In this document: piece after piece, positions 12,201 to 17,362 of the stretch
How positions within the stretch are numbered: the stretch's first letter is position 1
Layout: every line of letters begins with the position of its first letter
Origin: an uncultured Clostridia bacterium
Lineage (GTDB): Bacteria; Bacillota; Clostridia; TANB77; CAG-508
Reading direction: 5' to 3'
DNA: 27,909 nt
NCBI GenBank assembly: GCA_947589135.1
Contig: CANPZT010000005.1
Coordinates: 1 to 27,909 of the forward strand
The notes under the pieces: generated by a model
Database searches by the model: none
Seen by the model: the letters and a program-made list of their open reading frames with translations, nothing else
Told to the model about the DNA's origin: nothing
Translations under genes and position numbers: made by a program

Positions 12201-13237
12201 TAATTGTAAAATCAGCAGAAATTGGTGCACTTGCTAAAACTATAAAAGGAACTACTTTGAATAATATTACTGTTAAAAATGCTTTAATGAGTTCTAAGAA
12301 TAATAGACATATTGGTTCATTAGTAGGTTCTGCATATAGTTCAAATATAAAAGATTGCCATGCTAAAAATGCAAATGTATTTGGTGCTAACAGAAGCGGA
12401 ACTTTAATAGGATATATAGAATCTACTACAGTAGAAGAATGTAGTGGAACTGGTGTAGTAACAGTTACAGGAGATGCTTCAGCAGTGTTTATAGGTCAAG
12501 CAAATCAATCAACTATTAAGAATTGCTATGCAATAGGAAGTATAAGTGCTGCAACTGCTGTAAACTATATTGGTGGACTTTCAGGATGGATAGAAAATTC
12601 AGAAATTCATAACAATATTGTAAAAGCAGCGATTTATACAGGAAGTGGAAAAACAGGTGTATTTAGTGGAACAGTTAGAAACAAATTTGATGTTCAAAAT
12701 AATGTTGCTATAACAAATGGACTTTCTGATGAAACTATAGGCTTATTTGATAATGATGCAGATTTTAGAGCAATAAATGGAAGCGATACATTTAGAAATA
12801 ACTACGAAATAGCAAATGGATTTACTGGAAAAACTAGTCACTCTAGAGGAATACAAGATAGTAAAGTTAAAGCTATGGAAATGACAGAATTAACTAAAGA
12901 ATTTTTAAAGACAACTCTTGGATGGGATGAAAGTATATGGAATTTAGATGCTATTGATAGCGGTAATTTCCCAACATTGAGAAATCACGATCCAAATAAA
13001 ACAGATAGTTCATTAATACTAATGAATAAATCTCTAGAACTAAATATGAAAAAGGCTCTAATAAATGAAGATAAAGAAGTTGTAAATACTATAGAAGACA
13101 CTAACACAATTAAAACAAATGAAATAAATAATATAAATAACTTAAACGAAACTAATACAAATATAATAACAAATAATACTGTAGAAAATAAAAATGATTT
13201 AAGTAATATAGTCAATAGTATAGAAACAACTGAATAA
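14..13237 (+). CDS. Giant surface protein with M26/Zmp-type zinc metallopeptidase domain, 5' end open
   Basis: The frame encodes at least 4407 aa. Order by residue: 1-78 an IF2 N-terminal-type segment; about 80-155 the second half of a cohesin-like fold (motifs WSDITYN, TASDGKKDI); membrane helices at about 184-206 and 219-241; a dockerin-like calcium pair at D245-D256 and D280-D291 (DxNxDGxI); an Asn/Pro/Ser/Thr linker at about 305-360; 13 tandem repeats to about 3058; an M26_C-like region at about 3195-3960; GLUG/M26_N-like repeats at about 3990-4250; and a Thr/Asn-rich tail without LPXTG. HESAH at 3663-3667 plus E3687 fit the HExxH...E zinc site of the streptococcal IgA1-protease/ZmpB family, so an active secreted or cell-bound protease is inferred. 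In Zmp proteins the GLUG/M26_N part normally precedes the catalytic part; here it follows. No signal peptide is seen and no stop lies upstream in frame, so the ATG at 14, which lacks a good ribosome-binding site, may not be the true start. The two helices with a basic KEKN..QNKR loop suggest both flanks face outside. Confidence 0.85.
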   Translation: MSNTVNEDIVLYKHGMTVGELAKELAVNSTDIIKKLMSLGLMLGINDNIDFENAEIVALDYNKTLKKEETQDESNFEESENWSDITYNKNNNKFALINKKGEANRNLLQIRLKVKENATPGNTTIAVNSITASDGKKDINIEGKAIDVMVIKDGLAEGESIPLNKTNEFEEDTTNIKVGKDYSWIAYIFIALIIVIFIFTIYYYISSKEKNVSQNKRMTIIGISIIILILLVIITISLLINKRSDVNKDGQIDYDDTKDIVEYLLEIKKPEEDENLSDKDINKDGQITIGDVAASTSQATNQNYYASVNGTNGNSNNGGNTNNPSTSNNPNNSNQPSNPSTPNNPNNPNQPEPTKPEEQYSSAIGNTKVSNLTPKKGEEITLDLYIDVTPYTEIAAVEIEGKLYKVTKIENPVQKIASIVPVKLKTIATNINEEKNNHYSVTIPAPTNAGVQDIHITKVELDNGKKISVDYRIKVDVLKDVPKVKDFYINDKAETPEISFNLEDPDGALKNAKFIITDETGGIVFTSEDIKVGNNTFRVNLEDGKTYHYDLEAKYDLDHDYFDDSITQNHEDNIDFMDNVIENDEGNLEFTRKYDFSAKNMTLTAEVSANDELVLSFENGTESYYDVTYVTINGEEYKVENKDGKYIVKLQKGNKGNNEITVESVKLENGHSFIVNKTLKYIYLKDKPIIGDIEAKLEENNVKLNVSIKDLDNTIKSVEAKIKDQSGNVIKTEILDKNSDNETYQKDIQIDSSGTYTVEVEITYDLGNGKEIKENKTYDKKITEPIKATIVKEESSMNKYTHRKGIVEATFTINDNTDKNVTHILVNGVKIPVTKLSDGKYKIVFNAPDERPQNGKATIIVSELYYQDETEPVIVNADFDIEILKSEPTIEDLFINDSAEKPEIHFKLIDTEDTFISGKVIITNENGNTVEEIQMDLSTIEDGVQKYALENIEQFTKYNLSIEIKYDLDTDKTNSDNQEIKIIKSHEFKIVKDYEFTLSEFEFVKIENEKAILQFTSSNKPNYDVEEVEISLNGVTHEYKVAKDGNKYTVEIPLADMNNTRTELKLEEIILNNLKEFNSETEQELFENLEKPVVFKNKPKATIGDITVNEEQTELTVKDINIEDSDNTITNKSIVLKLDDLIIDTIKLDNQTEITFSSIDKEMYKAGTYKIEVIADYDARDGKIHKDEIISEGEKNVTININAEITETSEKVYAEKGKTAKITFKIKANTNQDITNIKLDKETLVSFEKGENGIYTIIVKVPNNSGLTSYKITELTYGTKTVNIKNSPEAEIYVLKDVPIVSDFKVNTEGEKPKATFNLTDNDNAFTDGKIIIKNKEDNSTKEIELQKNDTEIVKEYELELEIFKEYEIKLQVNYDLYSEEGNHNIGVIEKVENVEVIGQYNLEINEFKIKEISLDTGTITLEFTSTNASKHHISKVKLAGSDDLYEVSYNEESSIYTLVLPISNENKKTITIEKVTLDNERQDTTEPTNKASIEIFKEKPTVQNIVTNYNKEEKSVNINVNLKDNDNIVSNAYIKLVSPDETDETKKITLNEKSGEISFDNLTKAGTYKIEVLADFDAVDGKEHKQEKLNKENDVIDTFEINIEVTEIKTIDISKKYPEKNEMLEITYDIKDNTDEKITAIEYESAHITNTVEEIDNNYKAVLGQEFTASAGVSTLKVTKIHYGDKIVDVSNLSHEGDKIDVLKNRITFNDETFKSMEDLENSTIAFTFDVINPDNAILDGTATVGEDSRTFTSCPTTVSFNVNKNELLELNIQIKYDRDTDQIEETEDKNVETFSITKKFNLKEDMHFDINNIYTSKVNSETLQETKTKYFNKGEKFRLNFTPYTDSGLKVSRVKINDVNYTAQKIYSEGNIDEIEGYFAEIEAEDTKGVKELTINSVTLTDGKEIPFTDKTVKYEILKDIPTITSFDVNNEGTKVNITVDVSDPEDALTDVAKVIITDEEENDEKSKEKFNRNIINGRNQFEFMAELNKEYLIRVINGYDLDSHELDKEEENQNVYEVEYTRKTLKIEDTAKFSAIHVTVPEIVKDEDENVELSFENGYQSIYNVTEATINETPHEVQKVDNVYKVILKKGEKGENKLKFEKVKLSNNSEFDVNRNLKYLYENAKPQAENINIEEFREDSIVKVTFELNDKDNATERLYARINNSSGVQMEEIALDKDAREVTFSLPKAYKYSVDILADYDRADGTKYEKVVIGSAEKIVEPFANIAKCELKNKSVVKNGEVEIEFEINTNIDEPLKSIRINGIVYFTEKLDDNKYKILFDDVGNKGGNLALKVQQLKFEKSMYQLKDDEQFETSIEVLRTKPEVSQVITSEENGKFKLSVKMKDDDEALVTNSVDIKILSTEGTQVFEETNITFDSSKQYSKVIEGLSLNTDYKLEVIADYDLDGNVSGNDNEHYNEKLIEKTIKAETEQDYGLTFDNFQHSYSYFPVGYYGQMLDLEFNSTNKLGYKVDTIVIDGIGYSVRLEDETTGLYKVTDYLVKEKKGLHHLKAEMLILSNGKAFDIKDKEKTASYEVYRDIPKASILSVEEDTENNKLNVEFEIRDEDDLLNENSNLTISIYDATSKKPYDIKSINKDDTSVQFDTKLTSKYTIKINAKVVFLEEIFPPMEDPEGVLVSQTVEAKNSTVITEIKPETYYPSKGQIFSVDYKILKMKEEKIVALFIDGERYETSDYAANTYRIYLQAKNKAGIMEFTTSSIEFEDGTTADYQVTGKVDVKKELPIVTNFAIEDNFSEKSAKITFNIEDPDGVIEEIGTFKGSINGQNRELKIGENSMEFQKLVPNTNIEFNIIGTYDLDTDTLNGITNKDDNKYTNAKIFTRQFLFSENDSLYKVTNIETLKNNKIATYFEKDDEIRLRFKFIWVDDTFVEKATVNGKEYEAYKDEETYTVVLDKLQEAGKHEIELQKIKLSNGKEISLEDDKNKDNVLSVEILKDKLYMDTFNFDDGDNQVSLDINIVDNDKAFKESDKIAIEVTDENNIKVLDSTLNVGKNTISFDKNNSNRYLIKITASYDRDTNVFDTESNVLENDEIASENINISERKYELKDITDVTLYEFKEDGNVGEAETINLKEINSNIENYIVKIDMKELPSYYGKIDKYRNENGKLYLTLKNENIIIYNGEEASKNCEVIYGTVDGDKATKSNQYSANSNNVKDNLYIPDYDRIKELNGFDEGKLTLYHNLNKLMPFFDTKYLVRDGTKIDKEDKLNKKLIKDVIAVDKDGNAQIAVTTNNYKDITSIKVIFEDDELVNYDVKFNEYYSGIASYIITDLGIEYNYNNYVIKADARVVNNIKDRIMKYNYRTDLDILTPEEDSRIYREYYEDTIVKKELDDFIRKILISKNFSVVTENDTYNKLIEQNIVKDSDLMKWIYAYNYMYRWYSFDIDGLKMSDAFMFKGNLFTKKQSTLESITEDVLNGNLKTYATDSFYKTKLAQYTGKNDIYEFMEYYVSKYAKDNNIETWYRDNVPGIVVEVPCKVKEVEYTLWHNLKVKGAWGQLPSYVVVLLTLPDDAAYIISNPTSILIGAQRTYIQNPNDPEQRAQLQATVQNYANSIGNFYSSVATFAPAEKMNKTMAVHLDTRFTFIDGGNGSRIAQNPLTTQEPFHKNFDEVLNKWPALSGFGAYAGKGGLYYILNYALHSYSTWSHESAHLGPTIDLFVGGGLKPRVAGEDIPDANIAQSFGDNVINFNLTYNYDKNALISTNLSPDRINTDDNMKDFYSKLIDTNDFLDYIEAKAFLKLSAEEKSILCLQVSYPDPKSLNPDTAHKQGEVTRYEKISKEAIEGMNLNNVHDLWVNKIVMMPGVTVKTNDPGMYGGDTIYTRRWYQPYNDNTRVDSHNFKWLAFEMIGTGGFKGGYQLWYGNANGTINNDLDSLKAITKDNTMTFEKYKSNRYKKMEENWKNMLFFNADEVEQEYLEALQKDAAAKDYKLTNSTAVKRKYYYMVKQGTDDFRGNVFGYKPETDLSKQYAHNAKEFVDLCKTKPSSTIYLEDDIDLSEYTTGNAIVTNAFTGTIEGQNHKISGLRIPLFASLSGATVKDLDIETPKVIVKSAEIGALAKTIKGTTLNNITVKNALMSSKNNRHIGSLVGSAYSSNIKDCHAKNANVFGANRSGTLIGYIESTTVEECSGTGVVTVTGDASAVFIGQANQSTIKNCYAIGSISAATAVNYIGGLSGWIENSEIHNNIVKAAIYTGSGKTGVFSGTVRNKFDVQNNVAITNGLSDETIGLFDNDADFRAINGSDTFRNNYEIANGFTGKTSHSRGIQDSKVKAMEMTELTKEFLKTTLGWDESIWNLDAIDSGNFPTLRNHDPNKTDSSLILMNKSLELNMKKALINEDKEVVNTIEDTNTIKTNEINNINNLNETNTNIITNNTVENKNDLSNIVNSIETTE
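1100..9190 (+). repeat. 13 tandem protein repeats of about 200-215 aa
   Basis: Each unit contains an 'xNGxxYxV...KYxVxL...GxxxLxVxxVxLxNG' half, a hinge of the form ExLKDxPxI, and an 'xFxxxDxDnal...' half ending in YDLDxD or YDxxDGK. Hinges fall near nucleotides 1439, 2059, 2659, 3293, 3893, 4496, 5117, 5766, 6379, 6971, 7620, 8223 and 8864, a spacing of 592-649 nt. The units are strongly diverged at DNA level, so this is an old array rather than a fresh expansion. An all-beta, Ig- or cadherin-like stalk is inferred from the alternating hydrophobic pattern and Asp-rich loops. These would hold the protease away from the cell. Confidence 0.85.
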
Positions 13238-13270
13238 GAGAATAAAAGGAGCTGTAAAAAAGTCTAATAG

Positions 13271-13302
13271 AAAAATGAGTGAAAAATATTTCACTCATTT
13301 TT
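13271..13302 (+). terminator. Intrinsic terminator after the giant gene
   Basis: A perfect stem TGAGTGAAA / TTTCACTCA (13276-13284 with 13289-13297) encloses an AATA loop. It is flanked by A5 and T5, which extend the stem to 14 bp and supply the U-tract. It lies 34 nt after the stop codon and, being A/T symmetric, could work from both sides. Confidence 0.9.
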
Positions 13303-13463
13303 CGTTATTATTTTCATTTAAGGAAAAAACCTTTACTTTTTTGTGTAATAAGTTACTAATTTCATAAAAGATTTTTAATGTTTTGTAAAAAATATATACA
13401 ATATATAAAAAAACATTGTATAACATTTTAAGTTACATAATACAAATCAAATGTAAAAATCTA

Positions 13464-13492
13464 TTGACAAAACTAATAAAAAAGTTTACAAT
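13464..13492 (+). promoter_or_regulatory. Sigma-A promoter of the radical SAM operon
   Basis: TTGACA (13464-13469), a 17-nt spacer and TACAAT (13487-13492) form a near-perfect housekeeping promoter. Transcription would start at about 13499, leaving a leader of about 136 nt before the ATG at 13635. The preceding 13303-13463 stretch is very AT-rich and shows no gene or clear structure. Confidence 0.8.
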
Positions 13493-13498
13493 AACACT

Positions 13499-13634
13499 AA
13501 AGTAAATATAAATTCAAAAGTAAAACAAGTAACAGATTTAGAAATAAAAAATATATTAATATAAGTTTAATATTAAAAGTGATAGATGAATATAAATTTA
13601 AAGATAAAACATAAAAGAGAAGAGGTAAGCATAA
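13499..13634 (+). other. AT-rich leader of the radical SAM operon
   Basis: This untranslated leader is longer than usual for the window. I see no riboswitch signature, no strong hairpin and no credible short peptide gene, hence no candidate RiPP precursor. It ends with AGAGGT (13621-13626), eight bases before the radical SAM start codon. Confidence 0.5.
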
Positions 13635-14897
13635 ATGAAATCAAAATTTGCAATTATATGGGCAAATAGTGGACTATCAACAAAGTCAAGTCATGTAAAT
13701 GCTCCATATCATTTTGTACATGTAGGAGAAATTATTAATTACTTAGAAAGAGAACTTAAGGAAAAAATAGATTTATTAGATATTGAAGCAGAAGAAATGC
13801 AATTTCAAGATATTATGCAAAAATTAATAAAAAATAAATATAAAGCATTTGCATTATACACAAATACAGAAAATTTACAAAATACAATTAAATTATTAAA
13901 AATTATTAAACAAGTTTTGCCAGAGGCAAAAACAATTGTATATGGTGAAATGCCTATATATTTGCCAAAATTTTTTAAAAAAACAAAATTTAATGCAATT
14001 GTTTCTAAACAATGTGATCAAGAAGTCGCAATAGCAGATTTTTTTGATTATGTATCTGGAAAAAAAGATAAAGACTCTTTAAGAGGAGTTATATTTATTG
14101 AAGAAAGAAATTTAGTACAAAGTAAAAAAGGTGAGTATATAAACCCAGAACAATGGGGATTTACAAATCCTAAACAAGTTCCAATTAAAAAGTATTTTGA
14201 AATGGAAGGTAAAGAACAAGTTGTAGTTACATTAGTAAGAGGATGCCCATATAATTGTATGTATTGTAATGCAGTATCTTATTATGGAAAAAAGGAAAGA
14301 AGGAGACCAATTGATAGTGTAATTAATTATATTAACAATTCACCATATAATTTATACAAATTTTTTGCACCTAATTTTACATTAGATGAAAAATATGCAT
14401 TAGAATTTTGTGATGCATTAATTTCTAATAAAAAGAAAATTAAATGGTCATGTACAACAAGACCAGATTTATTACAAAATGAAGAATTAATAAAGAAAAT
14501 GGCAGAAGCAGGATGTTATAAGATTGCAATAGGAATTGAATCAATAGAACAAGAAGATTTGGATAGTATTAATAAAAGATATGATAGAAAAAACATTATT
14601 AAAGGAATTGAACTACTAAAAAAATATAATATTGAATATAAAGCTTTAATTATGTTTGGTCTTCCAGAACAAACAAAAGAAAGTATCAAATACACACTAG
14701 ACTTTTTAAATGAGAAAGAAGTTACTATAAGACCCACAGCTTATACACCTTTTTATGAAATGAATCATAATATGAATGCTGAACAAATATCACAATATGA
14801 TAAAAGAACATATTATGAAGGAATACAAGATTTAAGCTATGGAGATTTTCTAAAATTAATTTATGATACAAAACAATATAAAGAAATATTAAATTAA
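13635..14897 (+). CDS. Radical SAM protein with N-terminal B12-binding-like domain
   Basis: The 420-aa protein has the CxxxCxxC iron-sulfur motif (C204, C208, C211 in RGCPYNCMYC) that binds a [4Fe-4S] cluster and SAM. Later motifs AIGIES and ALIMFGLPEQT are typical of the Elp3/B12-type radical SAM core (about 195-390). The first 150 or so residues look like the Rossmann-type cobalamin-binding region of class B radical SAM enzymes, but no clear DxHxxG cobalamin ligand motif is visible, so B12 use is uncertain. AGAGGT sits eight bases before the ATG. The gene is first in a tight operon, 13 nt before the ATP-pyrophosphatase gene. The reaction (methylation, oxidation or rearrangement) and substrate are unknown. 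The frame is intact, with no in-frame CGG. Confidence 0.85.
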   Translation: MKSKFAIIWANSGLSTKSSHVNAPYHFVHVGEIINYLERELKEKIDLLDIEAEEMQFQDIMQKLIKNKYKAFALYTNTENLQNTIKLLKIIKQVLPEAKTIVYGEMPIYLPKFFKKTKFNAIVSKQCDQEVAIADFFDYVSGKKDKDSLRGVIFIEERNLVQSKKGEYINPEQWGFTNPKQVPIKKYFEMEGKEQVVVTLVRGCPYNCMYCNAVSYYGKKERRRPIDSVINYINNSPYNLYKFFAPNFTLDEKYALEFCDALISNKKKIKWSCTTRPDLLQNEELIKKMAEAGCYKIAIGIESIEQEDLDSINKRYDRKNIIKGIELLKKYNIEYKALIMFGLPEQTKESIKYTLDFLNEKEVTIRPTAYTPFYEMNHNMNAEQISQYDKRTYYEGIQDLSYGDFLKLIYDTKQYKEILN

Positions 14898-14910
14898 AGG
14901 ATGTTAAAAT

Positions 14911-15873
14911 ATGTATAATGAAATAAGAGAAGAAATTGAAAAAGTATTAGAAAACGAAACTCCTGAATCTGTTTTATTTTCAGGAGGAGTAGATAGTTCT
15001 GCTATTTTATATCATTCTCATAAATACAACCCAGATGTAATGGCAATTACAGTTGGTGTAAAAGGAAAAGAAAGTTCAGACATAGAATATAGTAAATTAG
15101 TAACAGATAAATTAGGAATAAAAAATCATCATATCTATTATGTAGAACCAGAATTAGTAAAAAATATGGTAGAAACATCTGTAAAAATTTTAAAATCATT
15201 TAATCCAGAATGGATTAGCTCTACTACTACTTTACTATTAGGAACAATGTATGCTAAAAAGAATGGATTAAATAGTATATCTAGTGGAGAAGGTGCAGAT
15301 GATTTATTAGGAAGTTTTCCATTTTTTACAAATTGGAAGGGAACATTAGAAGAATTAGATACAACAATTAGGACAAGGCTAAATGAAATTGTTATTATGT
15401 CTAGTGAAATAGCAAAAAATATGAACATGAAATATATAGCACCATTTCATAATGAAGATGTTAAACAAGCAATTTTGTCTATTCCAATCGTAGAAAGGAT
15501 GAAAAAAGAAGGAAGAATTAAAACAAAATATCCATTAAGAAAAGCATATGAAGATATTTTACCAAAAGAGTGTATTGTACGACCACAAACAATGGCATTT
15601 ACAGGTTCAGGCATTTATGATACAATCCGAAGTATACAAGATGATATATCACCACAAGAATATGTAAAAGCATGTAATTCTATTTTTTCATTTAAAAATA
15701 AATTTGAATATGCTCTGTTTAAATTATATACAAAACATTTTAATTTTGAACAACAGTTAGACGGAAATGGCTGTGTTCATTGCGGTAGTGCAATGAATGG
15801 AAATACTATAAATTGTAAAACATGTGCAACACTGCAAATTGATGGTAAGGAGTTGGAGTTTGATGGAAGATAA
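14911..15873 (+). CDS. Asparagine-synthase-like ATP pyrophosphatase with C-terminal zinc ribbon
   Basis: The 320-aa protein carries the PP-loop SGGVDSS (24-30) and the asparagine-synthase-type motif SGEGADDLLG (125-134), showing an adenylating N-type ATP pyrophosphatase. The N-terminal glutaminase domain of AsnB is absent, so amide transfer would need free ammonia or another donor, or the enzyme does a different adenylation. A zinc ribbon closes the protein: CVHC (C288, C291) and CKTC (C302, C305). AAAGG nine to ten bases upstream of the ATG supports the start. Its 3' end overlaps the Nudix start by 11 nt, so translation is probably coupled. The substrate is unknown; pairing with a radical SAM enzyme suggests modification of a small molecule, nucleotide or tRNA. 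Confidence 0.8.
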   Translation: MYNEIREEIEKVLENETPESVLFSGGVDSSAILYHSHKYNPDVMAITVGVKGKESSDIEYSKLVTDKLGIKNHHIYYVEPELVKNMVETSVKILKSFNPEWISSTTTLLLGTMYAKKNGLNSISSGEGADDLLGSFPFFTNWKGTLEELDTTIRTRLNEIVIMSSEIAKNMNMKYIAPFHNEDVKQAILSIPIVERMKKEGRIKTKYPLRKAYEDILPKECIVRPQTMAFTGSGIYDTIRSIQDDISPQEYVKACNSIFSFKNKFEYALFKLYTKHFNFEQQLDGNGCVHCGSAMNGNTINCKTCATLQIDGKELEFDGR

Positions 15874-16421
15874 AGTATTTGGTGCAGAAGGAATTGTAAT
15901 ACACGGAGATAAACTTGTTTTAGGAATGCAAAAACCAAAAAGGTGGTATCAACTAGAAAACGGCGAAACAGCTACAATTGTAAAAACTTTAGGTGGAGCA
16001 GTAGAAGAAAAGGATAATCAAAGTACAAGAAATGCTTTAATAAGAGAAATATTAGAGGAAGTAAAAGGAATAGATTCTAGTGATATAAAAGTAAGTCAAA
16101 ATCCTATTTTTTCAAAAGAAGTAGAAATGGGACAATTAAATCCATATGAAAAAGATTCAGAATTAAAAATGAATGCAGATTTTTATGTAGTAGAAATTTC
16201 TCGGTTCATCTAATTTATCTCCAAATGATTTACCTGCATTAGTAGAGATTCCAATAGAGCGTTTTTGCAAAATGGATTTATCTAGTGATTCTCCCTTCTG
16301 GTATATAAAAAATTATATGATACAAGGTGAGCAAAAATTAGATTATCCACAAAAGTATGCTATTATGGCCCCAAAAGAGATAAAAGATTTTTTAAGACAA
16401 AGAGGAGATGAAGTAAGATAA
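15863..16421 (+). CDS. Nudix-like protein requiring a +1 frameshift at CGG 16202
   Basis: The start is the ATG at 15863 (MEDKVFGAEG), ten bases after AAGGAG (15847-15852). A degenerate Nudix box is visible: GGAVEEKDNQST followed by REILEEVKGI, with spacing slightly longer than the GX5EX7REUXEEXGU consensus. Nudix enzymes hydrolyse nucleoside-diphosphate-linked compounds. In the starting frame the protein reads FYVVEIS, then CGG TTC ATC TAA, ending at 16213 after 117 aa. If one base is skipped at the CGG, it continues GSSNLSPNDLPALVEIPIE and on to a stop at 16419-16421, giving 185 aa. That is a credible C-terminal half ending GDEVR. It could instead be a broken gene or a one-base sequence error. 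Confidence 0.7.
16202..16204 (+). other. In-frame CGG at the Nudix frameshift point
   Basis: The context is att tct CGG ttc atc taa. Skipping the C gives att tct GGT tca tct aat, an open frame for 70 more codons. The zero-frame stop comes three codons after the CGG. A nearby alternative is removal of one T from the preceding ATTTC run, which would give EILGSSN; the sequence alone does not separate the two. Confidence 0.6.
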
Positions 16422-16993
16422 AACAGAAAATTGGATTTGATTTTGATGGTGTAATTGCTGATACTACTACAATAAAAAGAAAATGGTTAAAAGAAAGAAA
16501 TATTATTCTTGACAAAGTAGATAAAACAAATTTTTATAAAAATTTATTACCAATTATGGATATACAAAAAGCAGATGAAATTTATCATCAAATGTCAAAA
16601 GATATATTTACTAAAGAAGTATTGATGAATACAAAACCAATAAAAGATGCTATTGATACAATTAAAAATCTTTCAAAGCTATATGATATTTATATTATAA
16701 CAGCAAGAACAGAACAATTAATTTCATTTGCAAAACAATGGCTAAAAGATAATGATATTGAAAAAGATATAACAGAAATAATATCTTCTTCATATAAAGA
16801 AAAACAAGAAATATGTAGAGAAAAACATATTTCTTATTTATATGATGATGATATAAAACATTTAAAAAATAATAAAATCCAAAATAGAATTTTATTTAAT
16901 ACAGAAAAAGAAGATATAGAATTGGAAATACAACAAGTTAGCTCTTGGAAGGAGATAGGAGAAGAATTATTAAAAGATGTCAAAAGAGATTAG
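16418..16993 (+). CDS. HAD-superfamily phosphatase, 5'-nucleotidase-like, ATA start
   Basis: The frame encodes 191 aa if it begins at ATA 16418. Motif I is DFDGVIAD (nucleophile D8 and acid D10), motif II is IYIITAR, and motif IV is YLYDDD, all typical of the magnesium-dependent HAD nucleotidase/phosphatase group. The first in-frame ATG, at 16556, would remove motif I, so translation must begin upstream. The only sensible positions are ATA (16418) or ATT (16430). ATA gives a normal-looking beginning, (M)KQKIGFDFDG, ten bases after GGAG (16404-16407), and overlaps the Nudix stop codon. This may be a rare AUA start, an ATG-to-ATA change or a sequence error. It is the last gene of the operon and likely dephosphorylates the pathway intermediate or product. 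Confidence 0.7.
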   Translation: MKQKIGFDFDGVIADTTTIKRKWLKERNIILDKVDKTNFYKNLLPIMDIQKADEIYHQMSKDIFTKEVLMNTKPIKDAIDTIKNLSKLYDIYIITARTEQLISFAKQWLKDNDIEKDITEIISSSYKEKQEICREKHISYLYDDDIKHLKNNKIQNRILFNTEKEDIELEIQQVSSWKEIGEELLKDVKRD

Positions 16994-17027
16994 TCTTTTT
17001 AACATACTCTTTTAAAATATGTATTTT

Positions 17028-17116
17028 ATCCAGTTGTAAATTATAAATTTATTCAATGATTCGGCTACATTTCACTAGCATTCATCATTTAATAAATTTA
17101 CAATTTACAACTGGAT
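17028..17116. repeat. Large nested palindrome, possible mobile hairpin or terminator
   Basis: Arms 17028-17053 and 17091-17116 are 26 nt each and complementary except for one base (A17043 region against C17101 region). A second arm pair, AATGAT (17055-17060) and ATCATT, extends the stem inward. A GCTA/TAGC pair lies within the remaining loop, whose core is TCGGCTACATTTCACTAGC. The right arm is followed by T5, so it could end the upstream operon. It is much longer than the simple terminators in this window and resembles a short palindromic repeat element. No transposase is adjacent. Confidence 0.75.
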
Positions 17117-17166
17117 TTTTAAATATTATTACTATTATATGTAATAAAAATGTAACATAAAGATTA

Positions 17167-17195
17167 TTTACAAATAAAAAGTGTAATGTTATAAT
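17167..17195 (+). promoter_or_regulatory. Promoter upstream of the pilin-like gene
   Basis: TTTACA (17167-17172), a 17-nt spacer and TATAAT (17190-17195), with TG at 17187-17188 as an extended -10. Transcription would start near 17202. Confidence 0.7.
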
Positions 17196-17201
17196 TTTAA
17201 T

Positions 17202-17362
17202 GTAATGACAAATAAACATAAATGATAAAATACATAAAAAATCAAATTAAAGAGATACTATAAGAAGTTCGGTGGAAAAATTAAAAAAGATAATATAAAT
17301 AAATTTGTAAAAAATAGATTATAAAATATTATCTAAAATTTTGAAAAAGGGAGAAAGAACAA
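17202..17362 (+). other. Long leader before the pilin-like gene
   Basis: This stretch of about 160 nt has no convincing gene. Very short frames exist (an ATG at 17222 opens 13 codons) but lack ribosome-binding sites. No known riboswitch signature is visible. It ends with AAAGGGAG about ten bases before the ATG at 17363. Confidence 0.5.

Noticed and set aside
1002..13215. Open frames on the minus strand across the giant gene
   Set aside because: They are shadows of an AT-rich coding strand with Leu/Ser/Phe-rich low-complexity translations, no ribosome-binding sites and no recognisable domains.
13499..13634. RiPP precursor peptide before the radical SAM gene
   Set aside because: No short frame with a start codon, ribosome-binding site and core-like sequence was found in the leader.
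15824..15862. Nudix protein starting at ATG 15824
   Set aside because: It would lie deep inside the ATP-pyrophosphatase gene and lacks a ribosome-binding site. ATG 15863 follows AAGGAG at good spacing and gives a normal N-terminus.
17222..17345. Short peptide frames in the pilin leader, including a CGG at about 17270
   Set aside because: A 13-codon frame has no ribosome-binding site. Skipping the CGG here joins only a short Lys-rich frame, and a TAA lies two codons before it, so it does not support the CGG rule either way.
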